Shown one piece after another: positions 17,782-27,063 of a DNA stretch of 64,000 nt; position 1 is the stretch's first letter; every line of letters begins with the position of its first letter. This DNA is from Dickeya dianthicola NCPPB 453 (GTDB lineage Bacteria > Pseudomonadota > Gammaproteobacteria > Enterobacterales > Enterobacteriaceae), in contig NZ_CM001841.1 of the NCBI RefSeq assembly GCF_000365305.1, positions 435,551 through 499,550 on the forward strand, given 5' to 3'. The notes beneath the pieces are model-generated. The model saw only the letters and a program-made list of their open reading frames with translations, searched no databases and was not told the origin of the DNA. A program made the translations under genes and the position numbers.

Positions 17782-18708
17782 ATGAAAACTGCAATAGCAC
17801 GACTGGCGGTGATAATGAAAACCGCTCCGCCGCCTGGCCTGTTGCCGGAGCCTGGGCCGTGGCGGCGCTGGCAGCGCAAGATTCTGGGGCACCACGGTAT
17901 GACGCTCGGGTTGGTGATTCTGGGGGCGATGGTGTTGCTGGCGCTACTGGCGCCGCTCATCAGCCCGCACGACCCCTATGCGCAGGATGTCAGCCGGCGG
18001 CTGATCCCACCAGTGTGGCATGACAAAGGCAGTTGGGCGCATCTGCTCGGCACCGACAAGCTGGGGCGGGATTACCTGAGCCGCCTGCTGTTCGGTGCCC
18101 GGGTGTCGCTCGCCATTGGGCTGGTGTCGGTGATGCTGGCTGGCACCATCGGCATTGCGCTTGGGGTGCTGGCGGGCTATTTCGGCGGCCGGGTCGATGC
18201 GGTGGTGAGTTATCTCCTGACCGTACGTCTGGCATTGCCGGTGATCCTGGTGGCGCTGGCGCTGGCTTCGCTGGTGGGCGGTTCGGTCAAGGTGGTGATT
18301 ATGCTGCTGGGCCTGCTGCTGTGGGACCGCTTTTTGATCGTCTCGCGTTCGGTAACGCGCCAGTTACGCGAGGCGGAGTTTATCGCCGCCGCCCAGACGC
18401 TCGGCGCCTCGTCGCTATTCATCATGCTGCGGGAGATCCTGCCCAACCTGCTGGGGCCGCTGACCGTAGTGGCGACGCTGGAGATCGCCCATGCCGTTTT
18501 GCTGGAGGCGACGCTGTCATTCCTCGGTCTCGGCGTACAACCGCCGATGCCGTCCTGGGGGCTGATGGTAGCGGAGGGTAAAGCCTACATGTTCTTCCAG
18601 CCGTGGGTGATTGTGATTCCGGGTGTGGTGCTGGCGTTGCTGGTGCTGAGCATCAATCTGGTGGGTGACGGGTTGCGCGATGTTACCGCGCTGGATGGAC
18701 GCAATTGA
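17782..18708 (+). CDS. Peptide-type ABC transporter permease (DppC-like)
   Basis: This 308-residue protein is the second permease. It carries the DppC/OppC N-terminal motif HLLGTDKLGRDYLSRLLFGARVSLAIG near residue 80 and the EAA loop EFIAAAQTLGASSLFIMLREILPN near residue 200. It follows DppB by nine bases with AAGGAG between. Together they form the translocation path. Confidence 0.9.
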   Translation: MKTAIARLAVIMKTAPPPGLLPEPGPWRRWQRKILGHHGMTLGLVILGAMVLLALLAPLISPHDPYAQDVSRRLIPPVWHDKGSWAHLLGTDKLGRDYLSRLLFGARVSLAIGLVSVMLAGTIGIALGVLAGYFGGRVDAVVSYLLTVRLALPVILVALALASLVGGSVKVVIMLLGLLLWDRFLIVSRSVTRQLREAEFIAAAQTLGASSLFIMLREILPNLLGPLTVVATLEIAHAVLLEATLSFLGLGVQPPMPSWGLMVAEGKAYMFFQPWVIVIPGVVLALLVLSINLVGDGLRDVTALDGRN

Positions 18709-18741
18709 GCGCCGATAGGCTGCTCCAGGAGAATAAACTCT

Positions 18742-19791
18742 ATGCATACAGCTATTGAGACTACCGCTGGGGCCAACCCGTCGGCCGGTGGCCAGAGCGA
18801 GAGGCAGGCCGAGATCGTGCTGGAGGTGAAAAACCTACGGGTCGATTTAGCGACGCCGCGCGGCACGCTGCACGCGGTACGCGGTATCGATTTTTCGGTA
18901 CGGCGCGGTGAAATGCTGTGTCTGGTCGGTGAATCAGGATGCGGCAAGTCGATGACCTCGTTGGCGCTGATGGATCTGTTGCCGCGTAATGCGGTGCGCC
19001 GCGCCGATACGCTGCGCTTTCGGGACGCCGACTTGTTATCGCTGAGCCCACGTGAGCGCCGGGCGTTGCGAGGCAGCCGGATGGCGATGATCTTTCAGGA
19101 GCCGATGACCTCGCTCAATCCCTCATTCACGCTGGGGGATCAACTGTGCGAAACGCTGCTGGCGCACCGCAAGGTCTCGAAAGCCGAGGCGCGCGAGCGG
19201 GCGGTGTATCTGATGGAACGCGTCGGCATTCCGATGGCGGCGGATCGGCTGCGGCAGTACCCGCATCAACTCTCCGGCGGCCTGCGCCAGCGCATTATGA
19301 TCGCGATGGCATTGATGTGCGGCCCGGAGCTGATCATCGCCGATGAACCGACCACCGCGCTGGATGTCACCATTCAGGCGCAGATCCTGCGGATGCTGCG
19401 CGAGCTGCAACAGGAGTTCGGCACGGCGGTGGTTTTCATCACCCATGATCTGGGCGTGGTGGCGCGTATCGCCGATCGGGTGGCGGTGATGTACGCCGGG
19501 CAGGTGGTGGAAACCGCGCCGGTGATGGAGCTGTTTCACCAGCCTTGTCACCCGTATACCCGCGGGCTGCTGGAATGTATTCCGATAGCCGGACGCACCG
19601 TGCCGGGCGAGCCGTTGCAGGCGATTCCCGGCGTGGTGCCGAGCCTGATCGGGCCGCAACAGGGGTGTGCGTTTAGCAACCGTTGCAACCAGTGCCACGC
19701 GCGCTGTGCGCAGGAGCCGCCTTATGTCGCGGTGACAAGTCAGCACACGGTGCGCTGTGTCGATGCGCTGATGACGGAGGTGCCGGCATGA
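18742..19791 (+). CDS. Peptide-type ABC transporter ATPase (DppD-like)
   Basis: This 349-residue ATPase has Walker [10 protein letters not shown] near residue 62, signature [15 protein letters not shown] near residue 177, Walker [13 protein letters not shown] near residue 197, and the OppD/DppD C-terminal extension with cysteines ([15 protein letters not shown] near residue 312) that can bind an iron-sulfur cluster in some members. Its stop overlaps the start of the second ATPase gene. Confidence 0.92.
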   Translation: MHTAIETTAGANPSAGGQSERQAEIVLEVKNLRVDLATPRGTLHAVRGIDFSVRRGEMLCLVGESGCGKSMTSLALMDLLPRNAVRRADTLRFRDADLLSLSPRERRALRGSRMAMIFQEPMTSLNPSFTLGDQLCETLLAHRKVSKAEARERAVYLMERVGIPMAADRLRQYPHQLSGGLRQRIMIAMALMCGPELIIADEPTTALDVTIQAQILRMLRELQQEFGTAVVFITHDLGVVARIADRVAVMYAGQVVETAPVMELFHQPCHPYTRGLLECIPIAGRTVPGEPLQAIPGVVPSLIGPQQGCAFSNRCNQCHARCAQEPPYVAVTSQHTVRCVDALMTEVPA

Positions 19792-20651
19792 GCTCGATAA
19801 TGACCGCTCGCGATCGCCCGCTGCCGCCTATTCCGGGCAATGATGATATTGCGCTGGAACTGTGCGCGCTCAGCCGGGTGTTTCGGCTCAACCGTGGGAT
19901 GTTCTCACCGCCCGGTGAAATCCGCGCGGTGGATAATGTATCGCTGCGTATTCGCCGGGGCGAGACGCTGGGGCTGGTGGGGGAATCCGGTTGCGGTAAG
20001 AGCACGCTGGCGAAAATGCTGCTCGGCCTGCTGCCGCCGACCTCCGGCAACGTGTTGATCGAAGGGCGCGAGATCGACGCCGGCGAACGGCGTGAATTGG
20101 CCGGCCGCATCCAACCGATCTTTCAGGATCCCTACTCCTCGTTGAATCCGCGCCGCACGGTGGCGGACATCGTGGAAGTGGCGCTGCGGTTGCACCACAT
20201 CGGCACGCCAACGGAACGTAAACAGCGGGTACGCGAGATGCTGGACAGGGTGGGGATGCCGGCGCGTACCCACGGTCAGTATCCCGGCCAGCTCTCCGGC
20301 GGCCAGCGCCAGCGGGTGGCGATTGCCCGGGCGTTGATCCTGCAACCGGCGATCCTGATTTGCGACGAGCCGACCTCGGCGCTGGATGTGTCGGTACAGG
20401 CACAGATCCTCAACCTGTTGCTGACGCTGAAAAAAGAGCTGGGCCTGACCTACCTGTTCATCAGCCATAACCTGTCGGTGGTGGAATATCTGGTGGATCA
20501 CGTGGCGGTGATGCGCAAAGGCGCGATTGTCGAACAGGGCACCCGCGAGCAGGTATTCGGCGCGCCGCAGCATCCTTACACCCAGGCGCTGCTGGCGTCG
20601 GTACTGACGCCGGAGCCGGGGTTGGGCATTCCGGATATCGCGTTGGCGTAA
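19788..20651 (+). CDS. Peptide-type ABC transporter ATPase (DppF-like)
   Basis: This 287-residue partner ATPase has Walker [10 protein letters not shown] near residue 66, signature LSGGQRQRVAIARAL near residue 167 and Walker B ILICDEPTSALD. The ATG overlaps the DppD stop (ATGA). Longer in-frame openings back to 19683 exist but lie inside the previous gene. It is slightly shorter at the C-terminus than typical OppF. Confidence 0.9.
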   Translation: MSSIMTARDRPLPPIPGNDDIALELCALSRVFRLNRGMFSPPGEIRAVDNVSLRIRRGETLGLVGESGCGKSTLAKMLLGLLPPTSGNVLIEGREIDAGERRELAGRIQPIFQDPYSSLNPRRTVADIVEVALRLHHIGTPTERKQRVREMLDRVGMPARTHGQYPGQLSGGQRQRVAIARALILQPAILICDEPTSALDVSVQAQILNLLLTLKKELGLTYLFISHNLSVVEYLVDHVAVMRKGAIVEQGTREQVFGAPQHPYTQALLASVLTPEPGLGIPDIALA

Positions 20652-20686
20652 ACCCAACGAAGACGTGAACAGAACAAGGACAAACC

Positions 20687-22105
20687 ATGACACGTGAAGA
20701 GATGATGCAGCGTGCGGCGGCGTATTTCGACTCCGGCGCATTTCGCGACGTGCTGGCGCAGCGGGTGGCCTGCCAGACCGAAAGCCAGAACGTGGAGCGA
20801 GCCCCGACGCTGATGGGTTATCTGACCGATGAAATGATCCCGCTGCTCAACGAGATGGGATTCGAATGCCTGATTGTGCCTAACCCGGTGGCGGAGCGCG
20901 GGCCGTTCCTGCTGGCGCGGCGCATAGAGCCGGATGCGGCACTGACGGTGCTGACCTATGGCCACGGCGATGTAGTGATGGGGGACGCGGCGCGCTGGCG
21001 TAGCGGCTTATCGCCGTGGACGTTGACGCCGGAGGGCAACCGCTGGTACGGGCGCGGCACCGCCGACAATAAAGGCCAGCACACCATCAATCTGGCGGCG
21101 CTGGCGCTGGTGCTGAACGCGCGCGGCGGCCGGCTGGGCTACAACGTGAAGCTGATTCTGGAAATGGGTGAAGAGTGCGGATCGCCCGGTCTGGATGCCG
21201 TATGCCAACAGTACCGTGACTGGCTGGCGGCCGATCTGTTCATCGCCTCGGACGGCCCGCGCGTCAGTGCTGACCGGCCGACGTTATTTCTCGGCTCGCG
21301 CGGCGTATTCAACTTTGGCCTGCAACTGACGCTGCGCGACGGCGCGCACCATTCCGGCAACTGGGGCGGGTTGCTCAGTAACCCTGGTATTCGGTTAGCG
21401 CACGCGATCGGTTGTCTGGTGGATGCCAACGGCCGCATTCTGGTGCCGGAACTGCTGCCGCCACCGCTGTCCGCTTCGATGCGCCACGCCTTGTCCGGTC
21501 TGGAACTGGCCGGTGCGCCGGGTGACCCGGCTATCGATCCACACTGGGGCGAGCCGGGGTTGAGCGCCGCCGAAAAGGTGTATGGCTGGAACACGCTGGA
21601 TGTGCTGGCGTTCGTCACCGGCAATCCGGACAAACCGGCGCACGCCATCCCGCCGACGGCCCGCGCCCAGTGCCATATGCGCTATGTGCCGGGCAGCGAT
21701 GTGGAACACTTTGCTGAACACCTGCGTCGCCGTCTTGACGCCTGCGGGTTTGAGGATGTCGAGCTCGTTAAACCGGAGAACTGTTTTGAAGCCACCCGCA
21801 TCGACCCGGACGACCCTTGGGTGCGTTGGGGCGTAGATTCTATCGCGCGTTCGGTCGGCAAACCGGCGGCGGTGCTACCCAACTTCGGCGGCGGCCTGCC
21901 CAACGCCTGTTTTCTGCGCACGCTCGGTTTACCGACGCTGTGGGTACCGCACTCATACCCGGCCTGCTCCCAGCACGCCCCCAACGAACACCTGCTGGCG
22001 GATGTCGCGCGCGAAGCCCTGCACATCATGTGCGGCCTGTTTTGGGATCTGGCTGAGCAGGGCAGCAAAGTGAAGCAGTTAAGAGATCAACAGGTAATGG
22101 TGTAA
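20687..22105 (+). CDS. M20-family metallopeptidase/deacylase
   Basis: This 472-residue zinc hydrolase belongs to the M20 (ArgE/DapE/carboxypeptidase) group. Metal-site motifs are TYGHGDVVMGD near residue 88, GRGTADNKGQH near residue 121 and the catalytic EMGEECGSPG near residue 162. A dimerisation insert follows and a distal histidine lies in LWVPHSYP near residue 425. As the last gene of the peptide importer operon it probably cleaves the imported peptide or removes an acyl group. No signal peptide is present, so it acts in the cytoplasm. Confidence 0.87.
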   Translation: MTREEMMQRAAAYFDSGAFRDVLAQRVACQTESQNVERAPTLMGYLTDEMIPLLNEMGFECLIVPNPVAERGPFLLARRIEPDAALTVLTYGHGDVVMGDAARWRSGLSPWTLTPEGNRWYGRGTADNKGQHTINLAALALVLNARGGRLGYNVKLILEMGEECGSPGLDAVCQQYRDWLAADLFIASDGPRVSADRPTLFLGSRGVFNFGLQLTLRDGAHHSGNWGGLLSNPGIRLAHAIGCLVDANGRILVPELLPPPLSASMRHALSGLELAGAPGDPAIDPHWGEPGLSAAEKVYGWNTLDVLAFVTGNPDKPAHAIPPTARAQCHMRYVPGSDVEHFAEHLRRRLDACGFEDVELVKPENCFEATRIDPDDPWVRWGVDSIARSVGKPAAVLPNFGGGLPNACFLRTLGLPTLWVPHSYPACSQHAPNEHLLADVAREALHIMCGLFWDLAEQGSKVKQLRDQQVMV

Positions 22106-22185
22106 GTTCGCAGATGTCCCTCATATCTTGATACTAGCGTGTTGTCTTCTGGCGTAAAAAATTTTGCTGAGGGATAAGTGGCCGT

Positions 22186-22350
22186 AGGGTGAGCCGCATG
22201 GACGCGGCGAAAGCTCGTGCCGCGCCGGGAGCGCGTCACGAGCGGCCCGTTAAGCGGCCGCGTATTCCGAAGGGACCGCGTTAGCGGCAAAATTTAGCCA
22301 GCAGCCCGGGTTCACAGGGAGGCGGCGTTTGAGCCTCCCTGTGTCGGGCG
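22186..22350. other. Structured GC-rich intergenic element
   Basis: Between the M20 gene and the LysR gene lies a GC-rich stretch with two clear stems: GCTCGTG/CACGAGC (22213-22219 with 22237-22243) and a perfect 11-bp CACAGGGAGGC/GCCTCCCTGTG (22313-22323 with 22333-22343, nine-base loop). No T-run follows the second stem. It could act as a terminator for the importer operon or be a copy of a dispersed structured repeat. No reading frame is convincing here. Confidence 0.45.
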
Positions 22351-22461
22351 GAGCGATAGATATTAAAGAGAAAATATGAGGTTAATTCGCCCGAAATCCT
22401 CTCGGATTCTGAATGTGATGACATAACGTTTCCGAAAGATTCTGTCTCTCGGAGACCCTCT

Positions 22462-23394
22462 ATGCACAATAGTGAAATTCGTTACTTTATGGCGGTGGTG
22501 AATACCGGCTCCATTAGCGCCGCCAGTCAGCAGTTGTTTGTGGCGGTGTCCGCCATCAGTCGGCAGATCCAGCGGCTGGAAACCCGGCTGGGGATGCCGC
22601 TGTTTGAACGCAGCAGTCGCGGTATGGTGTTGAAAGACGCCGGGCATATTCTGGCGAATCATGTGCGGCGCAGTATGGCCGACATGGAGCTGGCGATGGC
22701 GGAAATCGAAGGGATGAAGTCGGCGCGCCAGACCACGTTGCGGGTGGTCTGCACCGACGGGTTGGCTTTCAACCTGCTGCCTGCGTTGCTGGCGCGTTTT
22801 CGTGAGCGGTATCCCCACGTCAATTTTTATCTGACGGTCGGCAGCGCCCGGCAGTTGCCGGAACTGCTGCGTAACGGCGAATGCGATGTCGCCCTCAGGT
22901 TCAGCCTGGCGCCGGAGCATGGCGTGGACGTGCTGGCGTCGTTTCCGGCACCGGTACTGGTGTTTATGGCGCGCGACCATCCGCTGGCCAACCGGGATTT
23001 TCAACTGGCGGATCTCAATGCCTGGCCGGTGGTGTTGCCGGATCAAACGGCCACCATTCGGCAATTGTTTGATCTCTCCTGCCGGATGAACAACGTCTTT
23101 ATCGAGCCGGTATTCACCTGCAACCATTTCTCCAGTTTGTATGAGTATGTGCGCACCACGCCGGAAGCGGTCAGCGTGTGCAGTCATTTCTCTATTTTGT
23201 GCAGCGCCCGGCGTGACGGCCTGACGATGAAGGCCGTCAATCTGGACCAACTGAGCCAGCGTACCTTGCAACTGCAAACCGAAATGGGCAGGCCCCGCAC
23301 CGCGATCCTTGAGGGTTTTTTTGCCTTCCTGAAGCAGGCGTTGCAGCAGTATGACCAGCAATGTCGACAGGATTTCGGGCTACCGGTGCGCTGA
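22462..23394 (+). CDS. LysR-family transcriptional regulator
   Basis: This 310-residue regulator has an N-terminal winged helix (residues 1-60, with GSISAASQQLFVAVSAISRQIQRLETRLGMPLF split around the recognition helix) and a periplasmic-binding-like effector domain from about residue 90. CTCGGAG lies just before the ATG. It sits between the peptide importer and the ACC deaminase pseudogene, both in the same direction, and could regulate either. The 245 bp of AT-rich sequence after it separates it from the deaminase. Confidence 0.88.
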   Translation: MHNSEIRYFMAVVNTGSISAASQQLFVAVSAISRQIQRLETRLGMPLFERSSRGMVLKDAGHILANHVRRSMADMELAMAEIEGMKSARQTTLRVVCTDGLAFNLLPALLARFRERYPHVNFYLTVGSARQLPELLRNGECDVALRFSLAPEHGVDVLASFPAPVLVFMARDHPLANRDFQLADLNAWPVVLPDQTATIRQLFDLSCRMNNVFIEPVFTCNHFSSLYEYVRTTPEAVSVCSHFSILCSARRDGLTMKAVNLDQLSQRTLQLQTEMGRPRTAILEGFFAFLKQALQQYDQQCRQDFGLPVR

Positions 23395-23639
23395 GCGGCA
23401 TCGGTTTTATCGTGCTGAGTTTTTAGTTAATTTTATTTCGTTTTTTTGTTTTATTTTTAAATTTTAATCTTATTAAAAATAAATTTGGTTAATTTTTAAA
23501 AAAATAAACGACTGAAAACGCAATTTAAATCAATAGGTTTTTCTGTAGTATCAGGGGCGGAGATGATGACGTGTTTTTCCCGCGAAAAGCGCTCATCCGA
23601 CGCCTGTTCGAACCACGTTAGCTACCCCGGAGCCTGACC

Positions 23640-24654
23640 ATGAATCTGGAAAAATTCCCGCGTTATCCTTTAACTTTCGGACCCTCGCCGATTACCCCGA
23701 TGAAACGCCTGAGCGAATACCTGGGCGGCGATGTGGAAATCTATGCCAAGCGTGAAGACTGCAACAGCGGTCTGGCATTCGGCGGCAACAAGACCCGCAA
23801 GCTGGAGTATCTGATTCCGGAAGCGCTGGCGCAGGGCTGCGACACACTGGTGTCGATTGGCGGCGTGCAGTCCAACCAGACCCGCCAGGTGGCCGCCGTT
23901 GCGGCGCATCTGGGCATGAAATGTATTCTGGTGCAGGAAAACTGGGTCAATTACGCCGATGCGGTGTACGACCGGGTGGGTAATATCGAGCTGTCGCGCA
24001 TTATGGGCGCCGACGTGCGTCTCGATCCGGCCGGTTTCGATATCGGCATCCGCGAAAGCTGGCAGCAGGCGATGGACGAAGCGGCGCAGAACGGCGGCAA
24101 ACCGTTCCCGATCCCGGCCGGCTGCTCCGAGCACCCGTACGGCGGTCTGGGCTTCGTGGGCTTCGCCGAAGAAGTACGCCAGCAGGAAAAGAACTGGGCT
24201 TTAAATTTGACTATATCGTGGTGTGCTCGGTCACCGGCAGTACTCAGGCCGGGATGGTGGTGGGCTTTGCCGCTGATGGTCGCGCCCGTAACGTTATCGG
24301 TATTGATGCGTCTGCCAAACCAGAAAAACCAAAGCGCAAATCCTGCGTATCGCGCAAAACACCGCCGGGCTGGTGGAGTTGGGCCGCGAGATCACCGAAG
24401 AAGACGTGGTGCTGGATACCCGCTACGGCGGCCCGGAATACGGCCTGCCGAATGACGGCACACTGGAAGCCATCCGTCTGTGCGCCCGTCTGGAAGGAGT
24501 GCTGACCGACCCGGTGTACGAAGGCAAATCCATGCACGGCATGATCGACATGGTGCGCAACGGCGAATTCCCGAAAGGCTCCAAAGTGCTCTACGCCCAT
24601 CTTGGCGGCGCACCGGCGCTGAACGCTTACAGCTATATTTTCCGTAATGGTTGA
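23640..24654 (+). pseudogene. acdS: 1-aminocyclopropane-1-carboxylate deaminase, two frameshifts
   Basis: The three frames together read as a full ACC deaminase, the PLP enzyme that degrades the plant ethylene precursor. Seen are [29 protein letters not shown] with the PLP lysine, and [14 protein letters not shown]. The C-terminus carries VYEGKSMHG and YAHLGG, which hold the Glu and Leu that separate true ACC deaminases from D-cysteine desulfhydrases. The frame is lost at the A-run 24187-24190 (four A where five are needed) and again at 24324-24328 (five where six are needed). The -1 shifts account exactly for all three frames. As written, the product stops early and would be inactive. Confidence 0.92.
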
Positions 24655-24791
24655 GTGCGGTGGTGTCGTCTTGCCTACGCCGGGCATAAGTTTGTTAATA
24701 GTAAATCACTGAGGCTGTTTGTCAGCAGTATCGGTCACAGACTTTAGACATTGATAATGTGTTGCAATATTTGCATGCATGGGTTTCAACA

Positions 24792-24817
24792 GCGGCCGCA
24801 AAGCGGCCTCTTTTTTT
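24792..24817 (+). terminator. Intrinsic terminator after acdS
   Basis: GGCCGC pairs with GCGGCC around AAA, followed by TC and seven T. This is a strong Rho-independent terminator at the boundary between acdS and the following islet. Confidence 0.85.
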
Positions 24818-24890
24818 AGTGGTATCGCAGACTTTTACAGCAAAGTGATGCATGATTCATATATGTGATGCTACAGTTCAAATCCCCGCT

Positions 24891-25073
24891 ATGAAATCAA
24901 CGCGTACTACAGTTTCTTTAACCGCCGAACAGCTTCAGTTGTTGCAAGAGATAGCTGATATTAATGGGTTATCTGTCTCCTGGCTCATCAGGCAGGCTGT
25001 CAGTAATTTCCTTGCTCAACATTTTGATAAGAAATTTGAACCGTTGCGGGTCACTCGCAAGGAGTCTGAGTGA
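24891..25073 (+). CDS. Ribbon-helix-helix (CopG-like) protein
   Basis: From the ATG at 24891 this is a 60-residue protein. It has a short beta strand (STRTTVSLT) and two helices (EQLQLLQEIADINGLS and SWLIRQAVSNFLAQHF), the pattern of ribbon-helix-helix DNA-binding dimers. An in-frame ATG at 24852 would add 13 residues; neither start has a clear ribosome binding site. It precedes the ATPase/DUF4276 pair by 70 bases and could repress them or act like an antitoxin. Confidence 0.6.
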   Translation: MKSTRTTVSLTAEQLQLLQEIADINGLSVSWLIRQAVSNFLAQHFDKKFEPLRVTRKESE

Positions 25074-25143
25074 TGGATACTCTACTTATCTCCTTATTTA
25101 CAATTCGTTGGCGGCTAAATTTACCGACAGAAGGTAATCGTTT

Positions 25144-26235
25144 ATGAAACACGTAACCAATCCTGACCAGCTCAGTAATTTGCTGATTGAAGGTTACAAG
25201 TCTATTGAACGCTGTGAGTTGCAGATGGGCAGCCTCAATGTGCTGATTGGCGCGAATGGTGCAGGTAAATCGAACTTTATCAGTTTTTTCCGTTTGATTG
25301 CGACGTTACTTGACCAGCGTTTGCAATCGTTAGTCAGTAAGGCTGGCGGGCCTGATGCTATGTTGCATTTCGGGCGTAAAAAAACGCCGCATCTGAAAGG
25401 CGAACTTTATTTTGGCAATAACGGTTATAAGTTTGAGCTTGAGCCAACCAATGACAATCGGATGATGTTTTCACGTGAAGCGTTATGGTGGAACATGAGC
25501 GGTGATAAAGGCGTTGTTGCTGGTCATTTCGAATCACGTGCGGAAGAACACAATACCGGAATTAAAAAGTACACATTGCCAATTATGCGGCGCTGGCGTG
25601 TTTACCACTTTCATGACACCAGCGAATCAGCTCGTGTAAAGCAGATCCACCGCATTAATGATAATGACTATTTAAGAGAGGATGGAGCGAATCTCGCGGC
25701 ATTCTTGTATCGGTTGCAGAAAAACCATTCTGCACATTATAAACGAATCGTTAAAAGTATTCAGATGGTTGCACCATTTTTTGGTGATTTCTATCTTCGC
25801 CCAACTTCAGATAACCCTGATACTATCCAGCTTGAGTGGACAGAGAAAGAGCAAGACATTCCGTTCAAAGCCAATGAACTGTCGGACGGTAGCCTGCGTT
25901 TTATTCTCCTGGCAACGGTGTTATTGCAACCAGAGGAATATAAACCGAGTGCGATCATCGTAGATGAACCCGAACTGGGCTTACATCCATATGCAATTGC
26001 AGTGCTGGCAGAACTAATTAAAACTGCCAGTCACGAACATCAGTTAATTATCTCAACCCAGTCGGTAGAATTGGTCAATGAATTTGACGCAGAAGATTTG
26101 ATTGTTGTTGATAAGAAAGACGGTGCATCAACATTCAAACGGCTTGAGGCTGATTCATTGGAAGAGTGGTTAAGTGATTATAGTCTGGGTGAGTTGTGGA
26201 CGAAAAATCTGCTAGGCGGGAGGCCGCAACGATGA
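25144..26235 (+). CDS. AAA-family ATPase (RecF/OLD-like, putative defence)
   Basis: This 363-residue ATPase has Walker A IGANGAGKSNFISFF at residues 35-49, and a late Walker B AIIVDEPELGLHPYA near residue 270 followed by the STQSVELVNEF switch. The wide gap between motifs is filled by an SMC/RecF-type insertion, as in AAA_15/AAA_21 ATPases. It lacks the C-terminal nuclease of OLD proteins; the next gene appears to supply it. AAGGTAAT precedes the ATG. Such ATPases gate or sense in defence systems including OLD, PARIS and Abi modules. Confidence 0.82.
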   Translation: MKHVTNPDQLSNLLIEGYKSIERCELQMGSLNVLIGANGAGKSNFISFFRLIATLLDQRLQSLVSKAGGPDAMLHFGRKKTPHLKGELYFGNNGYKFELEPTNDNRMMFSREALWWNMSGDKGVVAGHFESRAEEHNTGIKKYTLPIMRRWRVYHFHDTSESARVKQIHRINDNDYLREDGANLAAFLYRLQKNHSAHYKRIVKSIQMVAPFFGDFYLRPTSDNPDTIQLEWTEKEQDIPFKANELSDGSLRFILLATVLLQPEEYKPSAIIVDEPELGLHPYAIAVLAELIKTASHEHQLIISTQSVELVNEFDAEDLIVVDKKDGASTFKRLEADSLEEWLSDYSLGELWTKNLLGGRPQR

Positions 26236-26885
26236 TTCGTGTCAATATCTTTGTGGAAGGACAAACAGAAGAAACCTTTGTCCGTGATGTTCTGGCTCCA
26301 GCCTTTGCGTATAAACAAATTTACTTTACTCCAATCCTTGCACAAACCAGCCGAGGTCATAAAGGCGGAATTGTGAGTTATGGCAAGGTGAAGCATCAGA
26401 TAGAACGATTATGTAAGCAGGATCCGCAGGCATGGGTGACAACCATGATTGATTATTATGGTTTACCGACGGATTTTCCGGGGCATGACGATAATCCGGT
26501 TCAGAATGCCGATATTTACGTCAGAATTGGTCGTCTGGAGCAGGCATTTAAGCAAGATATCAATCAGCCTAATTTTCTCGCGAATTTTATCGTGCATGAG
26601 TACGAGGCATTGCTGTTTTGCCAGCCTGAAAAATTTATTGATTGGATTGATGATGGGGACCCGGTAAAAAGACTTCTGGCAATGAAAGCCGAGTTTTCTA
26701 CTCCTGAGAAGATCAATAATAGCCCGCAAACCGCGCCATCTAAACGTATTCGGGCGGTTATCCCTACATACAAAAAAACATTACATGGCCCGCTGATTGC
26801 GGCTGATATTGGGTTGGATAGTATACGTCAGCAGTGCCCTCATTTTCACAGTTGGCTTCAGTGTATTGAAGCGTTGGCTGATTAA
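26232..26885 (+). CDS. DUF4276 TOPRIM-like protein coupled to the ATPase
   Basis: From the ATG at 26232 (after GGGAGG) this is a 217-residue protein. Its N-terminus FVEGQTEETFV resembles the first TOPRIM motif, with acidic residues placed as in OLD-type nucleases, and FIVHEYEALLF near residue 118 supplies another acidic cluster. The ATG overlaps the ATPase stop (ATGA), so the two are probably made together. DUF4276 proteins commonly pair with AAA ATPases. The pair looks like a split OLD-like or Abi-like system. Catalysis is inferred, not shown. Confidence 0.75.
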   Translation: MIRVNIFVEGQTEETFVRDVLAPAFAYKQIYFTPILAQTSRGHKGGIVSYGKVKHQIERLCKQDPQAWVTTMIDYYGLPTDFPGHDDNPVQNADIYVRIGRLEQAFKQDINQPNFLANFIVHEYEALLFCQPEKFIDWIDDGDPVKRLLAMKAEFSTPEKINNSPQTAPSKRIRAVIPTYKKTLHGPLIAADIGLDSIRQQCPHFHSWLQCIEALAD

Positions 26886-27063
26886 TTTATTTGGAAAAAT
26901 AGGATAATGAAAGCACAAAAACTGGAAATGAAATAGTGATTTATTGAAAAGAGATGTACCATAAAAATCAAGTGGTTGTTAGTTCTGTATGACTGACCTG
27001 AAACCATGAGTTAATTATGTGGGCTCTTCCATGGGTTCACGAAAACTCGCGGAGTCAGAAGCC

